Both the position numbers and the translations under genes were made by a program. This document shows, piece after piece, positions 18,901 to 27,302 of a DNA stretch of 64,000 bases (its first letter is position 1; every line of letters begins with the position of its first letter). The DNA comes from Rhodopirellula sp. (GTDB lineage Bacteria > Planctomycetota > Planctomycetia > Pirellulales > Pirellulaceae): positions 1 to 64,000 of the forward strand of contig NZGD01000193.1 of the NCBI GenBank assembly GCA_002690925.1. Reading direction: 5' to 3'. The notes beneath the pieces were generated by a model, which saw only the letters and a list, made by a program, of their open reading frames with translations, was not told where the DNA came from and did no database searches.

Positions 18901-21900
18901 TTATGGTTGACGAGCATAGGCCTCTGAAATGCCTTCGATCATCAAGTAGCGTTGATTGACTTCCAAGTCATGAAATGTTTGCTTTGTTCCTGATGGCCAA
19001 TGCACATCGACGCGGTCGATTGATTTTGCGTTGGCAACGCCGAAGTCTAGTACTGCCTCGTTGCTGCATAGGAAACCGTCTCCACCTGCTTGCCAGCGTG
19101 TCCATGACTGTTGCCCTTTGGTGACGGTGACTTTAGCGCCGGTTGCATCCCGTTCGCTGTCGGTTCCTTGGAGTTCAAACTGCAGACTGTTACCGGCTCT
19201 TGTATTATTGGTGAGTAGGGCAACGGGACCATCAAGGTGATTGGTGACAAGGTCGGGGCGGGCGTCACCATTCCAGTCGAGGACTGCCATCGTGCGGCCT
19301 AGGCGATTCTGCGTCCAGTAGCGATCGCCCGGGTCGATTGAAACTCTGGTTGACGAGCCATCCGAGAGTGCTTGGAAGAGCTGGGGTTTCATCTCGTAGG
19401 GTTCCCGGCTTCCGGGTTTGTCAACGACGTGGCCATTGAGAACTGCGAGATCAAGCCACCCATTGTGATCAAAATCCGCAGCTTGGGTCCCCCATCCAAC
19501 TGTTTTCTGACTTGCTGAGAAGGTCCCGAAATCAAGACCAGCTGGCACGAACAGCCCTGTCGTTCTTTGTAGATAAACGTCGGAAGCTTCGTTCCAGTAA
19601 TTCGTAACGTGCAAGTCGATTTTGCCGTTGTGGTCGAAGTCTCCGTGCGCAATTCCCATACAACCACGCGGGCGGCCAATTGGATCAGAATCACATCCAA
19701 ATAGCTTTGCATTTTCTCGCAGTTGTCGCACGTTGACGTCTGAACTGGCGCTTCCGGTCCAGAAATGATTGGGGCGTGTATCGTTGGCAATGTAGAGCTC
19801 GTTGCCAGGCTTGTCATCAAAATCTGTCAGCACTGCAGCAAATCCGAAACTGGGTTGGTTGGCAATGTCCAAGCAGCCAGCGAATGAGCTCAGGTCGCCA
19901 TTGGGCTCAATTTGCCAAATGTTGTCGACAGCGGGTTGGAAGACTCGCGGGCTGCAATGAGTCGAGTCGGGGGTGCAGGCGGTTGTTAATGCTTGAGGAT
20001 CATTGATGTAGTTGACCGCCACAATCTCGGGAAGATGATCACCTCCCAAATCACCGCACGCGATGCTGGTTGTCCAACCTCCTGTCTGGTCAACTAATGG
20101 GATTGGATTGTTTGTGAAGGTGCCATCGCCATTGTTGGTGTAGACCATGTTTGGGCCGATGTTGGCGACAACGAGATCTGGGAAACCATCTTGATTGATG
20201 TCGGCCACAGCGATGCCTTGTCCGTAGCCCATGTCAGCAGTCTGCGATTGTGAACTGACGCTTTGGAATTGTTCACCATTCAGGTTGGCAAACAGTTCAT
20301 TGGGTTTTGATCCTGCAGCGTCAAAAGCAGGACCGCCGCCTTGAGTGAAGTACAGGTCCATCCAGCCATCGAGGTTGTAATCAATGACACCAATGCCTCC
20401 ACCCGTCAGTTGGTAAATGAAAACGGCATTGTCTTCACGATTTTGATCACCGTTGTCATAGGTGAAGTTCAAACCCACTTTCTCAGCAACGTCCGCAAGT
20501 TCGATTGGGACTTCCAACCCTGTACTTATTTTTGGCTTATTGGTTTCGCTTTCCATCACTGTGGCAATTTCTGCGATGGTTGGCAGCGGCCATGACTCGA
20601 GCTCAAGGTTGCAGGTCAGGACTTTTGGACCAGCGGAGCTGTCATGTTCTTGCAGTGCCTGACGCGTTTGCGCAATCTGCTGCTTTTCTGATTCAATTGT
20701 TGCATAGTACTTCGAAGCTGTTTCTCTCCATGCAATGGACTCCCATGGACGTCCCAGTTCCAGCAGGAGATCCGCTATGCGATTCATTTCCTGTTTGGTT
20801 CCGCGTTTTAAACCAAACTGGCGAGCAAGTTGTGATGTCTCTGTGAGTTTCTGTACCCGGGATGCGGCCAGGTCTGCTTCGTCTTTTTTTCCCGTAAAAC
20901 GCAGCGAACGTTCCAGAGCTTGATAGGCATAACGATCGGTGGGATCTCGCAAAACCGCTTCGCCAAGACAACGCACGGCTTCCTGGTGGCGGTCATGACG
21001 CTGCATCCATATCCCGGTGACGTACCAATATTCAGGCTCCTCTTCAATATCTGCCGGTAGATTGTCGAACCATGATTGCAATGCTTCTTCATTTTGCAAA
21101 TCAATGTGTAAACGACCCAGAAAGGCGGCGATCGCCGTGGATTCAGGAAATGTTGTTCGCAGTTGTTCTGTCATTGCAACTGCTTCACCCATATCACCCT
21201 CGCTGCGCGATACCTTCGCCTGTGCCAGCAGCGCTGGCGTTGTTCCAGCGGTTCGAGGTGGTTTGGGGATCGTCGTGTCGATGAATGGATTGCCATAAGT
21301 GATCATGGCGAATAGTTCTTTTTCCCTGCTTTTTCCCAGCTTGGCCAATGCAAGAAGGTGGGGAGCTGCTTCGATGCGGCGGCCTTGATTGTTAAGAATG
21401 ATGGCGAGTTGGCGACGTGCTTTCACGAGATCTGTGTCGGTACCCAAAAGCTCTTTCAGCTTTTGCTCAGCGGTTGAGTAGTCACCCGAATCAATGGACC
21501 ATCCCGCTGCTAGCCATAGCATCTCAATCTTCAGTGCTGGATCGGTGTTGTCGAGTGAATCCAGTATCTTCACTGCCGCAGATCCATTTCCTTGGGCTGC
21601 TTCGGTTTTAGCTGATAAAATCAGGGCATTCTGGTTGTTGGGGTCAGCAATCAGAATTCGACTCAATTCCTCGCTGGCTGCGATGAAGTTTTCGTCCTCC
21701 AGGAATGCCAAGGCAGTGTCCAGTCGCTGTTGTGTTGTTTGTGAGGCGGAGGCTTGTTGGCTTGATCGAAGTTGTTGTTGCCGCAACATTTGTTGGGCGG
21801 TAGGACCGGTTTCTCCTTCATTGCAACCAGCCAGTGCGAAGGCGAGACAGACGAAGGCGAGACAGGCGGCAGAAATCCTGTTGGGTTTGCCTGTCCAGCT

Positions 21901-21936
21901 TGATGTTTTCTTGTTGTTTCGAGGGAGACGTTTCAT
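18901..21936 (-). CDS. TPR / FG-GAP / ASPIC-UnbV lipoprotein, paralogue B
   Basis: A protein of 1011 residues from the ATG at 21936, which sits 7 bp after the stop of paralogue C, so B and C form an operon. A longer frame to 22074 would overlap C. The signal peptide ends in the lipobox ALAGC after a basic N-region (KRLPRNNKK). TPR helices follow (FIAASEELSRILIADPNNQNA...), then seven Asp-rich loops (DYNLDGWMD, DINQDGFPD, DLGGDHLPE, DFDDKPGNE, DFDHNGKID, DFDHNGWLD, DWNGDARPD) and the ASPIC/UnbV end (DATGAKVTVTKGQ, GGDGFLCSNEA, VDVHWPSG). The GRPRGCMGIAHGDFDHNG segment matches the KSQACMGIASGDFDRNG of A and the similar segment of D. It converges with A, with only 96 bp between. Confidence 0.9.
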   Translation of the reverse strand: MKRLPRNNKKTSSWTGKPNRISAACLAFVCLAFALAGCNEGETGPTAQQMLRQQQLRSSQQASASQTTQQRLDTALAFLEDENFIAASEELSRILIADPNNQNALILSAKTEAAQGNGSAAVKILDSLDNTDPALKIEMLWLAAGWSIDSGDYSTAEQKLKELLGTDTDLVKARRQLAIILNNQGRRIEAAPHLLALAKLGKSREKELFAMITYGNPFIDTTIPKPPRTAGTTPALLAQAKVSRSEGDMGEAVAMTEQLRTTFPESTAIAAFLGRLHIDLQNEEALQSWFDNLPADIEEEPEYWYVTGIWMQRHDRHQEAVRCLGEAVLRDPTDRYAYQALERSLRFTGKKDEADLAASRVQKLTETSQLARQFGLKRGTKQEMNRIADLLLELGRPWESIAWRETASKYYATIESEKQQIAQTRQALQEHDSSAGPKVLTCNLELESWPLPTIAEIATVMESETNKPKISTGLEVPIELADVAEKVGLNFTYDNGDQNREDNAVFIYQLTGGGIGVIDYNLDGWMDLYFTQGGGPAFDAAGSKPNELFANLNGEQFQSVSSQSQTADMGYGQGIAVADINQDGFPDLVVANIGPNMVYTNNGDGTFTNNPIPLVDQTGGWTTSIACGDLGGDHLPEIVAVNYINDPQALTTACTPDSTHCSPRVFQPAVDNIWQIEPNGDLSSFAGCLDIANQPSFGFAAVLTDFDDKPGNELYIANDTRPNHFWTGSASSDVNVRQLRENAKLFGCDSDPIGRPRGCMGIAHGDFDHNGKIDLHVTNYWNEASDVYLQRTTGLFVPAGLDFGTFSASQKTVGWGTQAADFDHNGWLDLAVLNGHVVDKPGSREPYEMKPQLFQALSDGSSTRVSIDPGDRYWTQNRLGRTMAVLDWNGDARPDLVTNHLDGPVALLTNNTRAGNSLQFELQGTDSERDATGAKVTVTKGQQSWTRWQAGGDGFLCSNEAVLDFGVANAKSIDRVDVHWPSGTKQTFHDLEVNQRYLMIEGISEAYARQP

Positions 21937-21943
21937 GCCTTGC

Positions 21944-24900
21944 CTATTCACTGTCTGGCTCCACTTCTTGCGCTGCCGACGGAGTATTTGGGTTACTACC
22001 GATGACGGATGAGGGCGTTGTTTCAGAATGCTGCGAGCTTGGTTGAGCACGGTCTTCAAGTGCGAACGCCTCACCTGAGCCTTCGATCAGAAGGTAGTCC
22101 GCACCACATTGCAGTCCGCTAAATTGTTCTTCTTGGCCTGATGCCCACCGCACGTGGATGTCGCCTGTCGCAGTCAGTTTGCCAGTTCCGATGACAACTT
22201 TGCGTTCGCTACTGCACATGTAGCCATCGCCCCCAGTGAGTTGTGTAGTGACTTCCTGGTCACCTAAATCCAAGGTGACCGAGGTGCCAATGCCATCCCG
22301 CTGCCCGGTCGTCGATTTGAGATAGAAGGCGATTTCATTCCCTGCCTGTTGGGTTCGATTGACTAGCAGCGACAGTGGTTCGTAGAGGTGCGAAATGGCG
22401 ACATCGACAAGTCCGTCACGATTGGCATCCAGCGTGACCAGGGCACGGCCTAAATGATCTTTTTTGAAGTATTCGCCAATCGAATCCGCATCGATTTGTT
22501 GCCACTTTCCAGCGGTGTCGAGTTCGAGCAGTTGCGCCGGCATTTTGTAGGGGATACCTTCGGCGTCCACATCATCGACGTGACCGTTGGTGATCAATAA
22601 CTCAACGACTCCGTTGTTGTCCAAGTCGATCCATTCTGTGCCGAAGCCGAGTAGATCCATTGATGGTTCTGCGAGCCCTCGCTGAACGGTTCGGTCTACC
22701 CACAGTCCCGGTGCTGCCTGTTCGTAAAATGTATTGTGATCACCGGCAAAGTGTGTAAGGAAAAAGTCGATGTCCCCGTCTCGATCCGGATCTCCGACCG
22801 CCATTCCCATGGATGCTTGAGACAGGGAACGTCCGCTCAGACCCAGACCTCGAATCGCCCCCAAATCTGTCATGCGAAAATCGCCGGCCGTGTTTTCGCC
22901 TGACCAGAACTGATTTACCGTCATGTCATTGGCAACATAAAGATCAAGCCCGGGACGCTCGTCGAACATGCCGGCAACGATACCAAGTCCACGTCCAGCA
23001 GATGTTCGTCCCGCCCATTTGGATGTGATGTCGCTGAAGTTGCCGCTGTCGGAACCTCGCCAAAAATGGTCAGCATCTGCCTCGAAATCCAATGGGGGAC
23101 ACGTGGCAAGCCCGCGAGAATTGCGGCACGCTTGTTGGTAGGGTTTGTTTCCACCGCAATACGTCACCTCATACAAATCAGTCAGTCCATCACCATTGAT
23201 GTCGGCGAGCAGTCCGCAGGTGGTCCATGACTCACCGTGAAGGCCGACACTGTCAGAGACATCTGAGAATGTTCCATCACCGTTGTTACGGTAAAGGCGA
23301 TTGCGACCGATGTTCGCGTCGAAAAGGTCAGGAAAGCCATCGGAGTTGTAATCACCTACGGCAATCCCTTGCCCAAAGCCGGAATCAGCATATCCAGCCC
23401 GTGCGGTGACCTCTGCAAATTGTCCCTCCAAGTTTCGCAAAAGACGATTTGGTGAAGAGTTGTTCTGCTTCGGTTGCCCATTGAGGACCGCCAATGCCAG
23501 GTCAGGCCAACCGTCGAGGTCGAAGTCGATGACTCCCATGCCACCGCCCACACTCTGGTAAATCCAATGGCCTGTTTCATCACCGGTGGACGCAAGTTCG
23601 CAGACGTGATCTAAGCCCCGTGCAGATGCTTCATCCTTGAAATGGATCTCTCCCTTTGCAAAGCCTCTTGAGGCGAATTTCTTAACAGAGCTTGCTCCCC
23701 AACTCACTGGTGGTAGGTCACTCAGATCCAAGCCATTCGCGAGCTTGAATTCGGGTGATTGCCAGGGGCTTTGTGCCGTCATCGTGGAGCGAACTTTCAG
23801 GTAGCGTTCACGGGTATCGTTTACCTTGTCTTCTGAAAGTGAAATCGCCAGTCTGGCCCAACCTTCGGCTTCCCATGACCTGCCCATGGATAGCATCGCA
23901 TCCGAAACAGAAAACGCTGCGGATTGTGATGAACCACCTCGTTCAAGATGCGTTTTGACGCAGTCGCTCAGTAAGGTAGCCCGGTTGATCTGTGCTGCGA
24001 CTTCATTTGCTTCTTTGTCCCTGTTTAACTGTTTGAGTGCAAATAGAAGGTTTGGGAGTGCTTCCGGATAGCCAGATGAATCAAGACGCACAGCCTCCCA
24101 AAAAGCTCTCGCAGCTTCATCGTACTTTTGCTCGTGTTCAGCCCAGCATCCGGCCACCATCCAGTAATCGGCGAAATCACGGGCGTTCTCAGGAACAGAC
24201 CGGTGCCATTCGGGTAATGAAGCGAATTCCCCTTGTTGAACTAACGCCAGTCCGTACAGCATTTGGCCGGGCAAAAAATCGGGGTGTTTTTGCACCACGG
24301 GTTGCAGTCTCGCTTTTACTTTCGCCCACGCAAGTTGGTTCGCTTCTGCCTTCGCTAAACCGAATTGTGGCCTCAGATCGTCAGGATTTTTAGCCAAAAG
24401 TCTCTTGCACATTTCAATGTCAGGTTCGACACGACGAGGGTCCGCTAGTACCTGAAGAGTTTCCGGGTCGGCACCACCGCGTCGTGCGAACTGACGAAGA
24501 GCATCGACACCTTGCTCGGCGACCCCAAGCATCGCAGCCAGTCCAGCCATCTCCGGGCCAGCTTCCGGGTGACCGGGATACTTGGCAGCACGTTTCTTCA
24601 GGACGTCCAAGCAATCGAATGCACGCGAGGATGCCATGAGACGCATCGCGTATTTTGACAGAAAAGGTTCGGTCGGCGATTCGGACCGCCGCAGCACCTC
24701 TTCATAACTCTCGTTGGCGAGCCGATCATCGCCGGTGCTGGCAGCGATGTCGCCCAGCATTTCCATGCCCCGTAAGTCATCAGGGGACACTAGTAAGTGT
24801 TCGCGGATGGCCTTGTCGGCAGCCGGGAAATCCTGCCGGCGGTAGGCAGCGACCGATTTTAGAAACAAATCCTCGGCTCTTGTGGCGTTTGTTTCTCGCT

Positions 24901-25042
24901 GATCGGCTTTTTTGTCTACTGACTCGGTCAGCGAATTGCCGGAATCTTTGCAGCCGCCCCCAATATTGAGCGTGAAAACCAGAATTATCGCTACCGGCAA
25001 CTTAGTCCGTAAAATTAGGATGGGCGTGCTTGCTGGGGTCAA
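21944..25042 (-). CDS. TPR / FG-GAP / ASPIC-UnbV lipoprotein, paralogue C
   Basis: 1032 residues from a TTG at 25042, the only codon that keeps the basic N-region (RTK) before the hydrophobic signal; the lipoprotein-type Cys is in IGGGC. TPR helices run to about residue 440. The seven Asp-rich loops are DFDLDGWPD, DYNSDGFPD, DINGDGLTD, DERPGLD, DPDRDGDID, DLDNNGVVE and DANRDGLVD, followed by an ASPIC/UnbV domain (GIGTSVTLDLGDQ, GGDGYMCSSER, IHVRWASG) and an acidic Ser/Pro tail of about 40 residues. The phrases SLSQASMGMAVGD, LTHFAGDHNTFYEQ and LGRALVTLDANRD recur in paralogue E, so C and E form one subfamily. First gene of the C-B operon. Confidence 0.88.
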   Translation of the reverse strand: MTPASTPILILRTKLPVAIILVFTLNIGGGCKDSGNSLTESVDKKADQRETNATRAEDLFLKSVAAYRRQDFPAADKAIREHLLVSPDDLRGMEMLGDIAASTGDDRLANESYEEVLRRSESPTEPFLSKYAMRLMASSRAFDCLDVLKKRAAKYPGHPEAGPEMAGLAAMLGVAEQGVDALRQFARRGGADPETLQVLADPRRVEPDIEMCKRLLAKNPDDLRPQFGLAKAEANQLAWAKVKARLQPVVQKHPDFLPGQMLYGLALVQQGEFASLPEWHRSVPENARDFADYWMVAGCWAEHEQKYDEAARAFWEAVRLDSSGYPEALPNLLFALKQLNRDKEANEVAAQINRATLLSDCVKTHLERGGSSQSAAFSVSDAMLSMGRSWEAEGWARLAISLSEDKVNDTRERYLKVRSTMTAQSPWQSPEFKLANGLDLSDLPPVSWGASSVKKFASRGFAKGEIHFKDEASARGLDHVCELASTGDETGHWIYQSVGGGMGVIDFDLDGWPDLALAVLNGQPKQNNSSPNRLLRNLEGQFAEVTARAGYADSGFGQGIAVGDYNSDGFPDLFDANIGRNRLYRNNGDGTFSDVSDSVGLHGESWTTCGLLADINGDGLTDLYEVTYCGGNKPYQQACRNSRGLATCPPLDFEADADHFWRGSDSGNFSDITSKWAGRTSAGRGLGIVAGMFDERPGLDLYVANDMTVNQFWSGENTAGDFRMTDLGAIRGLGLSGRSLSQASMGMAVGDPDRDGDIDFFLTHFAGDHNTFYEQAAPGLWVDRTVQRGLAEPSMDLLGFGTEWIDLDNNGVVELLITNGHVDDVDAEGIPYKMPAQLLELDTAGKWQQIDADSIGEYFKKDHLGRALVTLDANRDGLVDVAISHLYEPLSLLVNRTQQAGNEIAFYLKSTTGQRDGIGTSVTLDLGDQEVTTQLTGGDGYMCSSERKVVIGTGKLTATGDIHVRWASGQEEQFSGLQCGADYLLIEGSGEAFALEDRAQPSSQHSETTPSSVIGSNPNTPSAAQEVEPDSE

Positions 25043-25204
25043 TGCTCAGTATCCGAACGGGCATGGTGGATGAAACTTGGAATCGTCTTGGGCGAGATAT
25101 TGACGCCGGCAACGCCGTAAACGAACATTAACGCTCCGCGTAACAACGCAATGCGCTTCTCAGCAGTACTATTTCGACCTTACTTCAACATTGTAGGCAA
25201 TAAC

Positions 25205-25408
25205 ATGACCCGTCAAATTTCGTTTTTGTTCTCATCCGCGTTTCTTATTTCCATGCTCACTTTCGCCGGCTGTGGCGGATCTGGTGGTGATGCTGAATTC
25301 GTTCCTCCGACGGATGAAATTACTGCGGAAGAGTTGCAGGAAGACGAAGATTACGAGAAGCAAATGCAGCAAGATCAAGAACGCATGCAGAGCGAAGGCT
25401 CCAGGTAG
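25205..25408 (+). CDS. Small acidic lipoprotein
   Basis: 67 residues from the ATG at 25205. A signal peptide ends in the lipobox TFAGC, followed by a Gly-rich spacer and a highly acidic, Glu/Gln-rich tail (ITAEELQEDEDYEKQ) that is probably helical. Small lipoproteins of this sort are often found beside DUF1559 genes in planctomycetes, and one follows here. A clear terminator comes right after. It is divergent from the C-B operon. Function unknown. Confidence 0.75.
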   Translation: MTRQISFLFSSAFLISMLTFAGCGGSGGDAEFVPPTDEITAEELQEDEDYEKQMQQDQERMQSEGSR

Positions 25409-25448
25409 TTCTGTTCATGCTCAAACCTGAGGTTTTGATCTCAGCGCA

Positions 25449-25476
25449 AACCACCCCCCTGAGGGGTGGTTTTTTA
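25449..25476 (+). terminator. Intrinsic terminator of the small lipoprotein gene
   Basis: A 9-bp stem AACCACCCC (25449-25457) pairs with GGGGTGGTT (25463-25471) across a 5-nt loop and runs into six T residues. Standard Rho-independent form. Confidence 0.9.
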
Positions 25477-25555
25477 TGGCGTTTTAACACCCACCGTTCA
25501 GCAGCATTGATGGCCTAATCTTGACGCTTTACGGGTGATTTGTCGGGGATTTCTG

Positions 25556-25584
25556 TTGCATTCATAGCTGTGCGTCTATACATT
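25556..25584 (+). promoter_or_regulatory. Possible sigma-70 promoter of the DUF1559 gene
   Basis: TTGCAT (25556-25561), 17 bp, then TACATT (25579-25584). The alternative -10 TATACA is 15 bp away. It would give a leader of roughly 95 nt before the ATG at 25687, which has GGAG at 25677-25680. Based on hexamer match only. Confidence 0.35.
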
Positions 25585-25686
25585 CTGTTAGGGGTCCAGA
25601 GCGGTGCGATTGTTTCCCGTACGGGAGGTCGATCTTTTTGGATCTCCAACTTTTCATCAATTTTGTCTTAGTTTCCGGAGTTTTCT

Positions 25687-26916
25687 ATGTACTCGAATCG
25701 TGCTCGGCGACAGGGTTTCACCCTCGTTGAGTTGTTGGTGGTTATCGCAATCATCGGCGTACTGGTGGGGCTTTTGCTTCCAGCAGTGCAGGCTGCCCGC
25801 GAGGCGGCAAGGCGTATGAGCTGCAGTAACAATTTCAAGCAAATTGGACTTGGCTTGCACAACTACCACTCGGCTTACAAAAACCTGCCAATGAATGCCG
25901 GTGGAACGACCTTCCCAGGTTCCAACGGCAATCAGAGCAACCGTCTGTGGTTGAGCTGGATGGTTGGTACGCTTCCATTCGTGGAGCAACAAGCATTGTG
26001 GGAGCAAATTTCAAACCCGCTTGCGTTGAACCGTACAGGTGGAACGCGTAACCCGCCGTACCCAGCGATGGGACCGAACCCATGGAGCCAGAACTACCAG
26101 CCTTGGTTGACTCAGGTTCCTACCTTCCGTTGCCCAAGTGACCCGACGCAACCAGTTAACTATCGCGTCGCGTTCACCAATTACTCGGCTTGTGCAGGCG
26201 ATGCATTCTTCGAGCAGGCACACGGTGGTATCAATGACAATGGGCAAGCTTCCGGTAGTGGTGGCTGGGGTGAAGAGAGCACTGAGCGTTGGGCACGTGG
26301 TGTCTTCCGCGCACGTCACTTCACTAAGTTCCGTGACATCACTGACGGTCTTGCCAACACCATCATGTGTGGCGAGAACGTCGTTGGAGCACGTGACTTG
26401 CGTGCTTCCGCAACCATCATGGCAGCTGACAACCAGTCTTGGGATCGTCCACCGTCTTGGTGGAAGCAGTATTTGGATCCTGAGCGTCCTGGTTACATCA
26501 ATACCAATACTGCCACTGGTGGACTGAATCGTTGTGGTGGCAAGCCTTGCTATGACGGTAACGCAAACCATCAACGCGGTCGTCGTTGGTCTGATGGTCG
26601 TCCAGAGTTCAGTACTTTCCAAACCATTACTCCCCCCAACAGCTACAACATTCAGCGTTGGCACGGGCGTAGTGGTGCCTACTGTGCAGCAAGTTACCAC
26701 CAAGGTGGTGCGCATATCCTGATGGCAGATGGTGCTGTGGTCTTCATCACTGACTCGATTGAGTCCGGGGACCAAGATCACGTCGCCTATGGCCGTGACA
26801 ACGGCGATGGACGCGGCTGGGACGGTGGAGCTGGCCGCGAAAGTCCATACGGACTTTGGGGAGCCTTGGGCACCAAGAACGCCAAGGAAACCATCGAAGA
26901 GCAGTTGAATCAGTAA
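25687..26916 (+). CDS. DUF1559 prepilin-type protein
   Basis: 409 residues. The N-terminus RRQGFTLVELLVVIAIIGVLVGLLLPAVQAAREAARR is a type IV prepilin-like signal: prepilin peptidase would cut after the Gly in QG|FTLVE. It is followed by the DUF1559 (SBP_bac_10) domain typical of planctomycetes, with CSNNFKQIGLGLHNYH, FRCPSDP, FTNYSACAGD, IMCGENVVGARD and the C-terminal GGAHILMADGAVVFITDSI. Members are numerous in planctomycete genomes and are thought to be pseudopilin-like envelope or fibre components. Strong GGAG site 6 bp before the ATG, and a long perfect terminator after the gene. Confidence 0.95.
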   Translation: MYSNRARRQGFTLVELLVVIAIIGVLVGLLLPAVQAAREAARRMSCSNNFKQIGLGLHNYHSAYKNLPMNAGGTTFPGSNGNQSNRLWLSWMVGTLPFVEQQALWEQISNPLALNRTGGTRNPPYPAMGPNPWSQNYQPWLTQVPTFRCPSDPTQPVNYRVAFTNYSACAGDAFFEQAHGGINDNGQASGSGGWGEESTERWARGVFRARHFTKFRDITDGLANTIMCGENVVGARDLRASATIMAADNQSWDRPPSWWKQYLDPERPGYINTNTATGGLNRCGGKPCYDGNANHQRGRRWSDGRPEFSTFQTITPPNSYNIQRWHGRSGAYCAASYHQGGAHILMADGAVVFITDSIESGDQDHVAYGRDNGDGRGWDGGAGRESPYGLWGALGTKNAKETIEEQLNQ

Positions 26917-26951
26917 TCGATTCCTGATTTTCATTGCCTGAATTGCAAGCG

Positions 26952-26988
26952 AAACGGGTGTGGCTAGATTAGCCACACCCGTTTTTTT
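26952..26988 (+). terminator. Intrinsic terminator of the DUF1559 gene
   Basis: A perfect 15-bp stem (26952-26966 with 26970-26984) closes a GAT loop and is followed by T residues to 26988. It is one of the strongest terminators in the window, which fits a highly expressed gene. Confidence 0.95.
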
Positions 26989-27302
26989 GTGTTTTCAGCA
27001 AACCAATTGGCTGAATGTTACGTCGTCACAGAGGGATAGAAGGCAGTTAAGGTAGGTGCCTCATCGTGCCGTGTGCCCAAGACGCTGTCCTGTCACGTTA
27101 CTTCGGGAGACTTCCTGGACTTGACCAAGTGGATTCGTGTGGGTCGATTGGTGCGTTCTGCGCAGACAACCGATTTCGGAACACGGTTGGACATTGCCAG
27201 TACAATGCTTTCCCTGGGGGAACCTGATCGGCTGGGTCCGCCGCAGGAGTGCCTCTTCATAAATCCAAATGCATGTGCAAGCAACGCAACTGTTTTCGTT
27301 TC
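26989..27302. other. Intergenic region before TPR-ASPIC gene D
   Basis: About 310 bp. One open frame covers 27073-27306, but it has no domain, ribosome-binding site or neighbour logic, so I do not call it. The promoter of gene D should lie here; a TACAAT hexamer occurs near 27200 without a clear -35. Confidence 0.5.
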